Source: Arthrobacter sp. FW306-2-2C-D06B
GTDB lineage: Bacteria; Actinomycetota; Actinomycetes; Actinomycetales; Micrococcaceae
Length of the DNA stretch: 64,000 nt
Direction of reading: 5' to 3'
NCBI RefSeq assembly: GCF_021789175.1
Contig: NZ_CP084560.1
Coordinates: 1,240,001 to 1,304,000 of the forward strand
Both the position numbers and the translations under genes were made by a program. Below are positions 17,447 to 26,674 of the stretch, piece by piece. Below the pieces are notes generated by a model that was not told the DNA's origin, did not search any database, and saw only the letters and a program-made list of their open reading frames with translations. Each line of letters begins with the position of its first letter. Positions within the stretch are counted from its first letter, which is position 1.

Positions 17447-17878
17447 GTGAAGACTCTGTACATAGCCGAGGCACTCGCCTCCGGTGAAGGCCGCGAAGGC
17501 AACGCACGCACCAATGACGGCAAGCTGGACGTAGCGCTCGCCAGCCCGGTGGAACTGGGCGGAAACGGCCAGGGCACCAACCCTGAGCAACTTTTCGCCG
17601 CAGGTTACGCGGCATGCTTCCACTCGGCACTCAGGCTGGTGGGACGCAAGGCCCGGGTGGATCTGACTGATTCCGCCGTCGCCGCCAAGATCCATTTCGG
17701 TGCCTTGGAGGGCAGCGAGGGATACGGCCTCGCGGCGGAGCTTGAGATCGCGCTGCCTGCCCTCGACAGGGAAACCGCCGAGCAACTCGTGGCCAAAGCC
17801 CACCAGATCTGCCCCTACTCCAACGCGACCCGCGGGAACATCGCCGTCGACATCAGGCTTGTGGAGGTGGCAGCATGA
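17447..17878 (+). CDS. ohr: Organic hydroperoxide resistance peroxidase
   Basis: A 143-aa OsmC/Ohr-fold thiol peroxidase that reduces organic and lipid hydroperoxides. The two redox cysteines sit in the family motifs AGYAACFHSALRL (~60) and HQICPYSNATRGN (~124). It starts at GTG 17447 behind AGGAAAAGGA; an upstream extension of the frame runs into ohrR. It is downstream of ohrR and overlaps the next gene by 4 bp (ATGA), so all three probably form one peroxide-induced operon. Confidence 0.95.
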   Translation: MKTLYIAEALASGEGREGNARTNDGKLDVALASPVELGGNGQGTNPEQLFAAGYAACFHSALRLVGRKARVDLTDSAVAAKIHFGALEGSEGYGLAAELEIALPALDRETAEQLVAKAHQICPYSNATRGNIAVDIRLVEVAA

Positions 17879-18894
17879 GTTCCGCACTTCCCAAGAGCAC
17901 CCGCGAAATCCAGCTGGCATCCCGCCCGCAAGGACGCCCCGTCCAGGAGAACTTCCGGCTGGCCGAGAGCGATCTGCCGGAGCTGCAGGACGGCCAGATC
18001 CTCGTCCGCAACGAGTTCATGTCGGTCGATCCCTACATGCGCGGCCGCATGAACGACGCGAAGTCGTATTCGGCACCTTTCCGACTCGACGCAGCGCTCG
18101 ACGGCGGTGCGGTGGGTGAGGTGATCGCGTCCCGTTCCGAGGCACTCAAGGTGGGTGACGTCGTCGTGCACCAGCTCGGCTGGCGCGAATACTCGGTGGT
18201 GGATGCGGCAAGCGCGACGCCGGTTCCAGCCGGCCTGGCGCCGACGTCGGCGTTCCTCGGAGCGCTTGGCATGACGGGCCTGACGGCATATGCCGGGCTG
18301 CTCAAGGTTGCCGAGTTCAAAGCCGGGGACGTCGTCTTCGTTTCAGGTGCCGCAGGCGCAGTGGGTTCGATCGTCGGTCAGGTCGCCAAGGCAATGGGCG
18401 CTTCCAAGGTGATCGGCAGCGCCGGTTCGCCGGAGAAGGTGGCTCGCTTGCTGGAACTCGGCTTCGACGCGGCCTTCGACTACCACGCCGGTCCCGTCGT
18501 GAAGCAACTTCGCGAGGCTGCGGGGGAGCGCGGGATCGACGTCTACTTTGACAACGTCGGCGGCGAACACCTCGAGGCTGCCCTCGCCGTCCTCACTGTG
18601 GGTGGCCGCGTGGCAATGTGCGGCGCCATTTCGCAGTACAACTCCACAGAGCCCGCATCGGGCCCGCGGAACCTGGCCGTGGCCATCGGAAAGCAACTGA
18701 CCCTGCGTGGCTTCCTCGTGGGCGGCCAGAGGCAGCACACCGCCGAGTTCGCCCAGAACATGGCCGGATGGCTGGCGGACGGAACGGTCCGCTACGACGA
18801 GACGATCGTCGAGGGACTGGAAAACGCGCCCAAGGCCTTCATCGACCTCCTGGATGGAGCCAACACCGGGAAGATGCTGGTCCGTCTGCCCTGA
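17875..18894 (+). CDS. NADP-dependent medium-chain oxidoreductase
   Basis: A 339-aa zinc-free MDR reductase related to prostaglandin/alkenal reductases (CurA/YncB group). Signatures: the N-terminal MSVDPYMRGRMND, the nucleotide-binding loop VSGAAGAVGSIVGQVAKAMG, the adenosine-phosphate region IGSAGSPEKV, and YFDNVGGEHLEAAL. Such enzymes reduce alpha,beta-unsaturated carbonyls, which also form during lipid peroxidation, so a place in the ohr operon makes sense; this link is inferred. Start ATG 17875 overlaps the ohr stop. Confidence 0.88.
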   Translation: MSSALPKSTREIQLASRPQGRPVQENFRLAESDLPELQDGQILVRNEFMSVDPYMRGRMNDAKSYSAPFRLDAALDGGAVGEVIASRSEALKVGDVVVHQLGWREYSVVDAASATPVPAGLAPTSAFLGALGMTGLTAYAGLLKVAEFKAGDVVFVSGAAGAVGSIVGQVAKAMGASKVIGSAGSPEKVARLLELGFDAAFDYHAGPVVKQLREAAGERGIDVYFDNVGGEHLEAALAVLTVGGRVAMCGAISQYNSTEPASGPRNLAVAIGKQLTLRGFLVGGQRQHTAEFAQNMAGWLADGTVRYDETIVEGLENAPKAFIDLLDGANTGKMLVRLP

Positions 18895-18970
18895 GGATGA
18901 TTCCGCACTGAGTACCGGCCGCGGCGGGCGCGCATCCTAGGACCGTTCGCTGGGAGTTCCACTACTGCTT

Positions 18971-19018
18971 GGTAACAAAAGCTCAACAATCTTCGGGTTG
19001 TTGGGCTTTTGTGTTACC
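18971..19018 (+). terminator. Long hairpin terminator of the ohr operon
   Basis: The left arm starting GGTAACAAAAGCTCAACAA (18971-18989) pairs with 18998-19018, with two small bulges, and has a TTCGG-containing loop. It has no separate T-run, but the AAAAG/CTTTT pairing is within the stem. Confidence 0.75.
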
Positions 19019-19174
19019 CGGGTGTGTTCAATCCCACTAAAGTTGTGCCATCAGTGCGCCCCAGGCGCAGTGCTGCGAAGCATCAGTGAAAACAGAATTT
19101 CAGACTCGAGTTTTCGAAACGGACACTCATTGACCAACTGTCGTAGCATCAATCACTTTCTTCCTGGAGGAAAA

Positions 19175-20281
19175 TTGAAGCAATCACTGCGTGCCACACT
19201 AAAGCGCGGTTCATTTGCAGGCGTCGCAACTGCGGGCGCCGCTGCACTTTTGCTGGCAGGCTGCGGTAGCGCACCGTCGGCGTCGAGCTCGGGCAGCGCC
19301 ACCAAGTCGGACTACACCGCATGCATGGTGTCCGACTCCGGCGGCTTCGATGACAAGTCGTTCAACCAGTCGGGCTACGAGGGCCTTCAGGCAGCAGCCA
19401 AGGACCTGAGCATCCAGGAGAAGCACGTCCAGTCCAAGGCCGACACGGACTACGACCCCAACCTTCGTTCCATGGTCCAGCAAGGCTGCAAGCTGACGGT
19501 GACGGTCGGCTTCCTGCTTGGCGACGCCACCAAGAACATCGCGACGGCGAACCCCAACAGCCACTTCGCCATCATCGACTACTCGGACCCCACCTTCCCG
19601 AAGAACGTCAAGCCGATTGTCTATAACACTGCCCAGGCCGCGTTCCTGGCCGGGTACCTCGCCGCCGGCACTTCCAAGACCGGCAAGGTTGCGACCTTCG
19701 GTGGACTTAACATCCCCACCGTGAGCATCTTCATGGACGGCTTCTCTGACGGCGTGAAGTACTACAACCAGAAGAAGGGCAAGTCCGTCCAGCTGCTCGG
19801 CTGGGACAAGGACAAGCAGGACGGAACGTTCGTCGGCGACTTCAAGCAGGTCGACAAGGGCAAGGTCCTCACCCAGGGATTCCTGGACCAAGGGGCCGAC
19901 GTCGTCCTTCCCGTCGCCGGTCCGGTTGGAGCGGGCGCCGGAAGTGCGATCCTTGACGCCAAGGCAAAGGGCACGGACGCAAAGCTGATCTGGGTCGACT
20001 CGGATGGCTACCTGACCGCACCCGCCTACAAGTCGGTCATCCTGACCTCGGTCCAGAAGACCATGGCGACCGCCGTCGAAACGGTCATCAAGGCTGACAA
20101 GGACGGCAAGTTCGACCCCAGCCCGTACGTCGGCACACTCGACAACGGGGGCGTGGCGCTTGCCCCGTTCCACGATCTCGATTCCGCTGTTCCGGCAGAC
20201 ATGAAGAGCGATCTTGACCAGTTGAAGAAGGACATCATCTCCGGCGCAGTCAAGGTCGAATCTAAGTCCAGCCCCAAGTAA
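19175..20281 (+). CDS. BMP-family lipoprotein, nucleoside-binding component of ABC importer
   Basis: A 368-aa substrate-binding lipoprotein. The signal peptide has a lipobox ALLLAGC (~residues 23-29), then a Ser/Ala-rich tether. The mature part carries the Bmp/PnrA signature SDSGGFDDKSFNQSGYEGLQ. The start is TTG 19175 behind CTGGAGGA; the frame extends upstream without a ribosome site. It is followed by one fused ATPase and two permeases (20446-24888), then cdd and deoA, so a nucleoside ligand is likely. PnrA/BmpA-family proteins are established purine nucleoside binders. The gap 18895-19174 holds only the terminator and a promoter region. Confidence 0.92.
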   Translation: MKQSLRATLKRGSFAGVATAGAAALLLAGCGSAPSASSSGSATKSDYTACMVSDSGGFDDKSFNQSGYEGLQAAAKDLSIQEKHVQSKADTDYDPNLRSMVQQGCKLTVTVGFLLGDATKNIATANPNSHFAIIDYSDPTFPKNVKPIVYNTAQAAFLAGYLAAGTSKTGKVATFGGLNIPTVSIFMDGFSDGVKYYNQKKGKSVQLLGWDKDKQDGTFVGDFKQVDKGKVLTQGFLDQGADVVLPVAGPVGAGAGSAILDAKAKGTDAKLIWVDSDGYLTAPAYKSVILTSVQKTMATAVETVIKADKDGKFDPSPYVGTLDNGGVALAPFHDLDSAVPADMKSDLDQLKKDIISGAVKVESKSSPK

Positions 20282-20301
20282 AAATCCGGGCTAAACCGCA
20301 T

Positions 20302-20342
20302 CGCGCTGCCCTTCAGCCGAGTTTTGGCAGAAGGGCAGCGCG
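20302..20342 (+). terminator. Hairpin between binding protein and ATPase genes
   Basis: CGCGCTGCCCTT (20302-20313) pairs with 20331-20342, then TTCTGCGTT follows. It probably acts as a partial terminator that keeps the binding protein more abundant than the membrane parts. Confidence 0.65.
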
Positions 20343-20445
20343 TTCTGCGTTGCCTTCAATTTGCTCTTCGACACTCCTAGGCCGAGCACTATGCTGGGAG
20401 CACGGTGATGACGAGGAGCCATCCTTTTATAGATGGGTTGGAGTT

Positions 20446-21996
20446 TTGAAACTCGAACTGAAAGGGATCACGAAGCGCTTCGGATCCCTCGTAGCCAATG
20501 ACCACATCGATCTCGTGGTTGAACCCGGCCAAGTCCATTGCCTCCTGGGCGAAAACGGTGCCGGCAAATCCACCCTGATGAATGTCCTATACGGGCTCTA
20601 CGACCCCAGCGACGGCGAAATCCTGGTCGACGGAAAACCTGTTGTTTTCAAGGGTCCCGGCGATGCCATGGCAGCGGGGATCGGAATGGTCCACCAGCAC
20701 TTCATGCTGATTCCGGTATTCACCGTCGCAGAAAATGTCGCGCTGGGAAACGAAGCCACCAAGGCAGCCGGTTTCCTGAACCTGGATGAAACACGCCGCA
20801 GGATCTCCGAGATTTCCAAGCAGTACGGATTCCACGTCGACCCCGATGCCCTCGTGGAAGACCTGCCCGTTGGCGTGCAGCAACGGGTCGAGATCATCAA
20901 GGCACTCGTGCGCGACGCCGAAGTCCTGATCCTCGATGAACCGACCGCGGTTCTCACTCCGCAGGAAACCGATGAGCTCCTGGACATCATCCGGCAGCTC
21001 AAAGCCGCCGGAAAATCGATTGTCTTCATTTCGCACAAATTGCGCGAGGTCAAGGAAATTTCGGACATCATCACCGTGATCCGGCGGGGCAAAGTCGTGG
21101 GCTCGGCCGATCCCTCGGCGTCCCCGACGGAACTCGCCTCGGCGATGGTGGGCCGGGCGGTCAGCTTGACCCTGGAAAAGAAGCCAGCCCAACCGGGTGC
21201 GGCGACCTTCAAAGTCCGGGACCTGACCGTTGTGGACCACAACGGCCAGCACGTCGTGGACGGGCTCAGCTTCGACATCGCCAAGGGTGAAGTGCTCGCC
21301 ATCGCCGGTGTCCAAGGCAACGGCCAGACGGAACTCACCGAAGCCATCCTCGGCGTCCAGCAGCACGTCACCGGGTCCATCGTCCTCGACGATGTCGAAC
21401 TGCTCGGCAAGAGCGTCAAGCAGGTCCTTTCCGCCGGCGTCGGGTTCGTCCCTGAGGACCGCAAGATCGACGGCCTGGTGGGAACGTTCTCCATTTCCGA
21501 GAACATGATCCTGGACCTGTACGACAAGGCACCTTTCGCCCAAGGCATCGGCATGAAACCGGCCTTGATTGCTTCGCACGCGGAGAAGAAGGTCGAGGAG
21601 TTCGATGTGCGGACGCCGTCGATCGATGTCGCTGTGGGTACGCTCTCGGGCGGCAACCAGCAAAAGGTGGTCCTGGCCCGGGAGCTGTCCAGGCCATTGA
21701 GGCTCTTCATCGCATCGCAGCCCACCCGAGGGCTCGACGTCGGCTCCATCGAATTCGTGCACAAGCGGGTCATCGCGGAACGGGACAACGGAACTCCGGT
21801 GATGATCGTGTCCACGGAACTCGATGAAGTCCTCGAGCTCGCTGACAGGATCGCCGTTCTCTACCGGGGAAAGCTGGTCGGGATCGTTCCCGCCGGCACC
21901 TCCCGCGATGTGCTGGGCTTGATGATGGCCGGCGTTCCGGAACATGAGGCAGAACTGACTGCGCACAAGACCCTCGAGGGAGGAACCCATGTCTGA
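20446..21996 (+). CDS. Nucleoside ABC importer ATP-binding protein (two fused domains)
   Basis: A 516-aa ATPase with tandem ABC domains, like YufO/NupO and sugar RbsA. Domain 1: Walker A GENGAGKS (~35), signature-like LPVGVQQRVEI, Walker B VLILDEPTAVLTP. Domain 2: degenerate Walker A GVQGNGQTEL, signature LSGGNQQKVVLARE and a Walker B-like LFIASQPTRGLD, where the usual acidic pair is replaced. One active and one degenerate site is normal here. The start is assigned at TTG 20446 because the protein fold begins KLELKGITKRFG; it has a weak GGAG close upstream. It overlaps the next gene by 8 bp. Confidence 0.92.
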   Translation: MKLELKGITKRFGSLVANDHIDLVVEPGQVHCLLGENGAGKSTLMNVLYGLYDPSDGEILVDGKPVVFKGPGDAMAAGIGMVHQHFMLIPVFTVAENVALGNEATKAAGFLNLDETRRRISEISKQYGFHVDPDALVEDLPVGVQQRVEIIKALVRDAEVLILDEPTAVLTPQETDELLDIIRQLKAAGKSIVFISHKLREVKEISDIITVIRRGKVVGSADPSASPTELASAMVGRAVSLTLEKKPAQPGAATFKVRDLTVVDHNGQHVVDGLSFDIAKGEVLAIAGVQGNGQTELTEAILGVQQHVTGSIVLDDVELLGKSVKQVLSAGVGFVPEDRKIDGLVGTFSISENMILDLYDKAPFAQGIGMKPALIASHAEKKVEEFDVRTPSIDVAVGTLSGGNQQKVVLARELSRPLRLFIASQPTRGLDVGSIEFVHKRVIAERDNGTPVMIVSTELDEVLELADRIAVLYRGKLVGIVPAGTSRDVLGLMMAGVPEHEAELTAHKTLEGGTHV

Positions 21997-23362
21997 GTCC
22001 AACACCCCTCGGCAGGAAAACGAGGCCGAGCCGGAGCGCCCGGAAACATTGGACGACGAGGTCGTCCTGGACGTCGCACTGGACACGGCGGACGGTGCAA
22101 TGGCCCCGTCGGTCATTCCGGCTACCAGCCAAGGCGGACAGATCCCGCACGCCGCCGGCGGCTCGGTCTTCCGGCAGATCGTGACCGGAAACGCCATGGT
22201 CTCGGTGTTGTCCGTGCTCCTCGCGATTGTGCTCGGCGGAATCCTGATGGCCGTGACCAACCCCAAAGTCGCCGAAACAGCAGGCTATTTCTTCGCGCAG
22301 CCGGGGGACATGCTCACCGAGGTCTTCAGGCCCTACGTGGCGTTGGTCCAGGGCGCGATATTCAACTGGGCCGGGGCCGACGCCGCAGCCCAGCTGTATC
22401 CGATCACTGAAACCCTGACGGTGTCCACGCCCCTCATCCTGGCAGGACTCGGCGTGGCCTTGGCCTTCCGTGCGGGCCTGTTCAACATCGGTGCCCAAGG
22501 GCAGATCATTTTCGGCGCCCTGTTCGGCGCCTACGTGGGCTTCACCTGGCACTTGCCCTTCCTGGTTCACCTCCTGCTCGTCATCGTTGCCGGATTCGTC
22601 GGCGGCGCGGTGTGGGGCGGCGTCGTCGGCCTGCTCAAGGCCCGGACCGGTGCGCATGAGGTCATCGTGACCATCATGCTGAACTACATCGCCAACTTCC
22701 TGCTCCTGTTCCTCCTGACCACTCCGGCGTTCCAGCGCAAGGGTTCGACCAACCCGATTTCGCCCTTCCTGGACCAAACGGCACTGTTCCCGGAGTTGCT
22801 TGGGCCCCAGTTCAGGCTCCACGCCGGCTTCCTCCTAGCCGTGCTGGCAACGGTCTTCGTCTGGTGGCTTCTGAAGCGCTCCACGCTCGGCTTTGAATTC
22901 CGGGCCGTCGGCGCCAACCAGAGCGCGGCACGCACTGCGGGAATCAACGTTCCCCGCGCCGTGATCCTGGTGATGGCGATTGCGGGCGCGCTAGCAGGCC
23001 TGGCCGGCATTGCCCAGGTATCCGGAACGGAGAAATACCTCTCCGGAGGCGTCGCGGCTTCCATCGGATTCGATGCCATCACGGTCGCGCTGCTCGGACG
23101 TTCGACGCCGTGGGGAACATTCTTCGCCGGGCTCCTGTTCGGCGCCTTCCGTGCGGGAGGCGTAGCGATGCAGGCTGAAACCCAGACCCCCATCGACATC
23201 GTCCTGGTCATCCAGTCCTTGATCGTCCTGTTCATTGCGGCACCGCCGCTGGTGCGAGCGATCTTCGGGCTGAACCCGCGGAAAAAGAAGAAGGCCACTG
23301 GCGGCCCCGGCTCCGGAACCATCCCCTCCGGAAAAATCGAGAGCGGAGCTGCAACAGCATGA
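21989..23362 (+). CDS. Nucleoside ABC importer permease (YufP/NupP-like)
   Basis: A 457-aa permease with an acidic cytoplasmic N-terminus (~60 residues) and about ten hydrophobic segments. The BPD_transp_2 family motifs are LAGLGVALAFRAGLFNIGAQ and, downstream, EVIVTIMLNYIANF, where the EAA-like loop meets the ATPase. The C-terminus is basic (RKKKKATGG). It starts at ATG 21989 with GAGGGAGGA upstream and overlaps both neighbours by a few bases. It pairs with the next permease as a heterodimer. Confidence 0.92.
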   Translation: MSESNTPRQENEAEPERPETLDDEVVLDVALDTADGAMAPSVIPATSQGGQIPHAAGGSVFRQIVTGNAMVSVLSVLLAIVLGGILMAVTNPKVAETAGYFFAQPGDMLTEVFRPYVALVQGAIFNWAGADAAAQLYPITETLTVSTPLILAGLGVALAFRAGLFNIGAQGQIIFGALFGAYVGFTWHLPFLVHLLLVIVAGFVGGAVWGGVVGLLKARTGAHEVIVTIMLNYIANFLLLFLLTTPAFQRKGSTNPISPFLDQTALFPELLGPQFRLHAGFLLAVLATVFVWWLLKRSTLGFEFRAVGANQSAARTAGINVPRAVILVMAIAGALAGLAGIAQVSGTEKYLSGGVAASIGFDAITVALLGRSTPWGTFFAGLLFGAFRAGGVAMQAETQTPIDIVLVIQSLIVLFIAAPPLVRAIFGLNPRKKKKATGGPGSGTIPSGKIESGAATA

Positions 23363-24888
23363 GCACCACAACAATTCAGCCCGGCGGTGGCACGCCCGCC
23401 GGAAACGCCCCGGCGAGCCCCGGAAAAACGGGTGCCACCGAGCTGGTGAGCTGGAAGGCCGGCATTGGACTGTCCTTGCTCGCAATCCTGGGAACCGTGC
23501 TGTTCGGCTTCATGTCCAATTCGAAGTCGGCAGGCTTCGGCATTGCCGAGGCCGCCAATGAAGCGGCCTCCAGTGTCGCTGCTTTGGTTACGTTCGTCCT
23601 GGCCCTTCTGCTTTCCGTCGGTCTCGGATACCTGTGGTTCGTCCGCCGTCGTTCAGGCCTCACCTCCGGTTCAGGCACGGCGTCAGGTTCAGGCACGGTA
23701 CCGGGTTGGCTGCCCCCATCCACCGTCGCCGCCGTCGTGGTCCTCGGCCTTGCCGCGCTCGGAGTGGCAAAGGTTTCCAAGATCACGCTCCCTTCCGCGG
23801 CCATCGGCTGGATCGCCGCGGTGATCCTCCTGGGCCTGGCCGGCTACACGGTGTACCTCACCTTGGCGAAGAGGGCTGCACCCCGTTGGGTGGGCGGCAC
23901 CTTTGCCGCGGTGTTCCTCATCGGGTTCATGGTCTGGATCGTCGCTGGCGGAAATGGCGATGAGCCGTCGATCTCCCTCGCCGGACTGATCGCAGGATCC
24001 GTCACCTTGGCCGTGCCGCTCGTCTTCGGATCCCTTTCGGGTGTCCTGTGCGAACGCGTCGGCGTGGTCAACATCGCCATTGAAGGGCAGCTCCTGCTGG
24101 GAGCGTTCTCAGCAGCTGTTGTTGCGACGGTGACGCACAATGTCTACGCCGGGCTCGTCGCGGCAGCCGTAGCCGGAACGCTTGTTTCCTTGGTCCTGGC
24201 CGTGGTCAGCATCAAGTACCTCGTCAACCAGATCATCGTCGGCGTGGTGCTCAACGTCCTCATCAGCGGACTGACGAGCTTCCTCTTTTCGACGCTGCTG
24301 ACGGCTGACCCGGATGGACTCAACAAGCCGGGGCGCTTGCCTCCGGTGGACATTCCCTTCCTGTCCGATATCCCCATCATCGGCCCCATCTTGTTCCACC
24401 AGTCCCTCGTGGGCTATTTGATGTACATCGCAGTGATTGTGGTTTACCTCGGCCTTTTCCACACGAAGTGGGGACTGCGGGTGCGGGCCGTCGGCGAGCA
24501 CCCACAGGCAGCCGACACGGTGGGCATCAACGTCAACCGGACCCGATTCTGGAACGTGCTCATGGGCGGTGCGATCGCGGGCATCGGCGGCTCGTTCTTC
24601 ACGCTCGTGTCCGTGGACGCGTTCAGCAAGGACATGTCCGGTGGCCGCGGGTATATCGCCCTGGCGGCGCTGATCTTCGGGCGCTGGAACCCGATCGGCG
24701 CCTTCCTGGCCGCGTTGCTGTTCGGCTTCGCGGACAACCTCCAGAGCGTCATCACCATCATCGGATCGCCGGTGCCCAGCCAGTTCATGGCAATGCTGCC
24801 TTACGCCTTGACGGTCTTCGCCGTCGCCGGATTGGTGGGCAGGTCCCGGCCCCCGGCGGCAAGCGGCATACCGTACGTCAAGGGCTGA
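23359..24888 (+). CDS. Nucleoside ABC importer permease (YufQ/NupQ-like)
   Basis: A 509-aa permease. It is longer than typical family members because of an N-terminal block with four extra hydrophobic segments (~30-200) and a Gly/Ser/Thr-rich loop (TSGSGTASGSGTVPG). The conserved part begins near VFGSLSGVLCERVGVVNIAI and includes YLVNQIIVGVVLNVL. ATG 23359 overlaps the previous stop (ATGA). The cytidine deaminase start follows 2 bp after its stop, tying uptake to metabolism. Confidence 0.92.
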   Translation: MSTTTIQPGGGTPAGNAPASPGKTGATELVSWKAGIGLSLLAILGTVLFGFMSNSKSAGFGIAEAANEAASSVAALVTFVLALLLSVGLGYLWFVRRRSGLTSGSGTASGSGTVPGWLPPSTVAAVVVLGLAALGVAKVSKITLPSAAIGWIAAVILLGLAGYTVYLTLAKRAAPRWVGGTFAAVFLIGFMVWIVAGGNGDEPSISLAGLIAGSVTLAVPLVFGSLSGVLCERVGVVNIAIEGQLLLGAFSAAVVATVTHNVYAGLVAAAVAGTLVSLVLAVVSIKYLVNQIIVGVVLNVLISGLTSFLFSTLLTADPDGLNKPGRLPPVDIPFLSDIPIIGPILFHQSLVGYLMYIAVIVVYLGLFHTKWGLRVRAVGEHPQAADTVGINVNRTRFWNVLMGGAIAGIGGSFFTLVSVDAFSKDMSGGRGYIALAALIFGRWNPIGAFLAALLFGFADNLQSVITIIGSPVPSQFMAMLPYALTVFAVAGLVGRSRPPAASGIPYVKG

Positions 24889-24890
24889 CC

Positions 24891-25301
24891 GTGGCGCTCA
24901 CGGATACCGCAGTGGACTGGGCGGCCCTCGAGGCCGCCGCGGTTACCGCCATGGGGAAGGCCTACGCGCCGTATTCGAACTTCCCGGTGGGGGCCGCCGC
25001 CCTCACCGAGGACGGGCGGATCGTCAGCGGCTGCAATGTCGAGAACGCCAGCTACGGACTCACCCTGTGCGCCGAGTGCGCCCTGGTGGGAGACCTCCAC
25101 ATGGGTGGCGGCGGCAGGCTGCGGGCGTTCTATTGCGTCGACTCGAAGGGCAATGTCCTCATGCCGTGCGGCCGGTGCAGGCAATTGCTGTATGAATTCC
25201 GGGCACCCGGCATGCAACTCATGACAACGCAGGGCATCAAGACCATGGACCAAGTGCTGCCGGATGCCTTCGGTCCCGACAACCTGGAGGAGAACCGGTG
25301 A
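24891..25301 (+). CDS. cdd: Cytidine deaminase
   Basis: A 136-aa zinc enzyme converting (deoxy)cytidine to (deoxy)uridine. The catalytic signatures are GCNVENASYGLTLCAECAL (with Cys and the proton-shuttling Glu) and MPCGRCRQLLYEF (two Cys); this is the small tetrameric three-Cys type. GTG 24891 starts 2 bp after the permease stop; the upstream continuation of this frame overlaps the permease and is not coding. Its stop overlaps the deoA start by 4 bp (GTGA). Confidence 0.95.
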   Translation: MALTDTAVDWAALEAAAVTAMGKAYAPYSNFPVGAAALTEDGRIVSGCNVENASYGLTLCAECALVGDLHMGGGGRLRAFYCVDSKGNVLMPCGRCRQLLYEFRAPGMQLMTTQGIKTMDQVLPDAFGPDNLEENR

Positions 25302-26608
25302 CACAGACTGAAGCGTTCGACGCCGTACAGATCATCAGCATCAAGCGGGACAAGGGCACCCTGAGCCCGGAACAGATCGACTGGACCATCGATGCCTATA
25401 CCCGCGGCGTCATTGCCGACGAGCAGATGGCGGCCCTGAACATGGCCATCCTGCTCAATGGGATGGACCGTGCCGAAATCTCACGCTGGACCCAGGCGAT
25501 GATCGCCTCGGGCGAGCGGATGGACTTCTCCAGCCTGCGGCGTCCCGACGGCGGCATGAAGGCCACCACCGACAAACACTCCACCGGGGGCGTCGGGGAC
25601 AAAATCACCCTTCCGCTGGCGCCGCTTGTGGCGGTCTTCGGGGTGGCGGTTCCCCAGCTTTCCGGCAGGGGACTGGGGCACACGGGTGGCACGCTCGACA
25701 AGCTCGAAGCAATCCCCGGTTGGCGGGCGAACCTCAGCAGCGAGGAAATCCTGGCCCAGCTGCAGGACGTGGGCGCTGTCATTTGCGCCGCCGGCACGGG
25801 TTTGGCTCCGGCGGACAAGAAGCTCTATGCCCTGCGCGACGTCACGGGCACGGTGGAAGCCATTCCCCTGATTGCCTCGTCCATCATGAGCAAGAAGATC
25901 GCCGAAGGCACGGGCTCCCTGGTGCTCGACGTGAAGGTGGGCTCCGGGGCGTTCATGAAGGACGAGGCCCGTGCCCGCGAGCTGGCCGAAACCATGGTGG
26001 CCCTGGGCAAGGATGCGGGCGTCAACACGGTGGCCCTGCTGACCAACATGAGTACGCCGCTGGGCTTGACTGCCGGCAATGCCATCGAGGTGGAGGAATC
26101 GGTGGAGGTGCTTGCGGGCGGCGGTCCGGAAGACGTCGTCGAGCTGACCGTCAGGCTCGCCGAAGAGATGCTCGCCTGCGCCGGAGTGCACGACGCCGAC
26201 CCTGCGGCCGCCCTCAAGGACGGCCGTGCGATGGACGTCTGGAACCGCATGATCGAAGCCCAGGGCGGCGATCCGCGTGCTGCCCTGCCGGTGGCCAAGG
26301 AATCCGAGGTCATCCCGGCTCCGGCTGACGGCGTCCTCGTGGAACTCGACGCCCTGGCCGTGGGTGTGGCTGCGTGGCGCCTCGGCGCCGGACGTGCCCG
26401 GAAGGAAGACATCGTCCAAGCCGGTGCAGGGGTGCGGATGCACGCCAAACCGGGCGCCTTGGTCCGGGCGGGGGAGCCACTCATGACCCTCCTGACTGAC
26501 ACCCCGGAAAAGTTCGACAGGGCCAAGGAAGCCTTGGAAGGCGCGGTGCTCATCGCGCCGGAAGGCTCACGGCCGGCACAACAGCTCATCATCGACCGGA
26601 TTTCCTAG
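25298..26608 (+). CDS. deoA: Thymidine phosphorylase
   Basis: A 436-aa pyrimidine-nucleoside phosphorylase that releases the base and (deoxy)ribose 1-phosphate. The phosphate-binding glycine-rich loop is KHSTGGVGDKITLPLAPLVA, and the family signature SGRGLGHTGGTLDKLEAIPG follows. The C-terminal PYNP domain runs from about residue 345. It is last in the importer-cdd-deoA run; with cdd it would salvage imported cytidine via uridine. A hairpin follows. Confidence 0.95.
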   Translation: MTQTEAFDAVQIISIKRDKGTLSPEQIDWTIDAYTRGVIADEQMAALNMAILLNGMDRAEISRWTQAMIASGERMDFSSLRRPDGGMKATTDKHSTGGVGDKITLPLAPLVAVFGVAVPQLSGRGLGHTGGTLDKLEAIPGWRANLSSEEILAQLQDVGAVICAAGTGLAPADKKLYALRDVTGTVEAIPLIASSIMSKKIAEGTGSLVLDVKVGSGAFMKDEARARELAETMVALGKDAGVNTVALLTNMSTPLGLTAGNAIEVEESVEVLAGGGPEDVVELTVRLAEEMLACAGVHDADPAAALKDGRAMDVWNRMIEAQGGDPRAALPVAKESEVIPAPADGVLVELDALAVGVAAWRLGAGRARKEDIVQAGAGVRMHAKPGALVRAGEPLMTLLTDTPEKFDRAKEALEGAVLIAPEGSRPAQQLIIDRIS

Positions 26609-26612
26609 GCTG

Positions 26613-26645
26613 ATCTCCCGGGCATTTTTGGGATGCCCGGGAGAT
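26613..26645 (+). terminator. Hairpin terminator after deoA
   Basis: ATCTCCCGGGCAT (26613-26625) pairs perfectly with 26633-26645. There is no long T-run. Confidence 0.7.
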
Positions 26646-26674
26646 AATCCCTGCGGCCATTCGTTAGGAAGACC

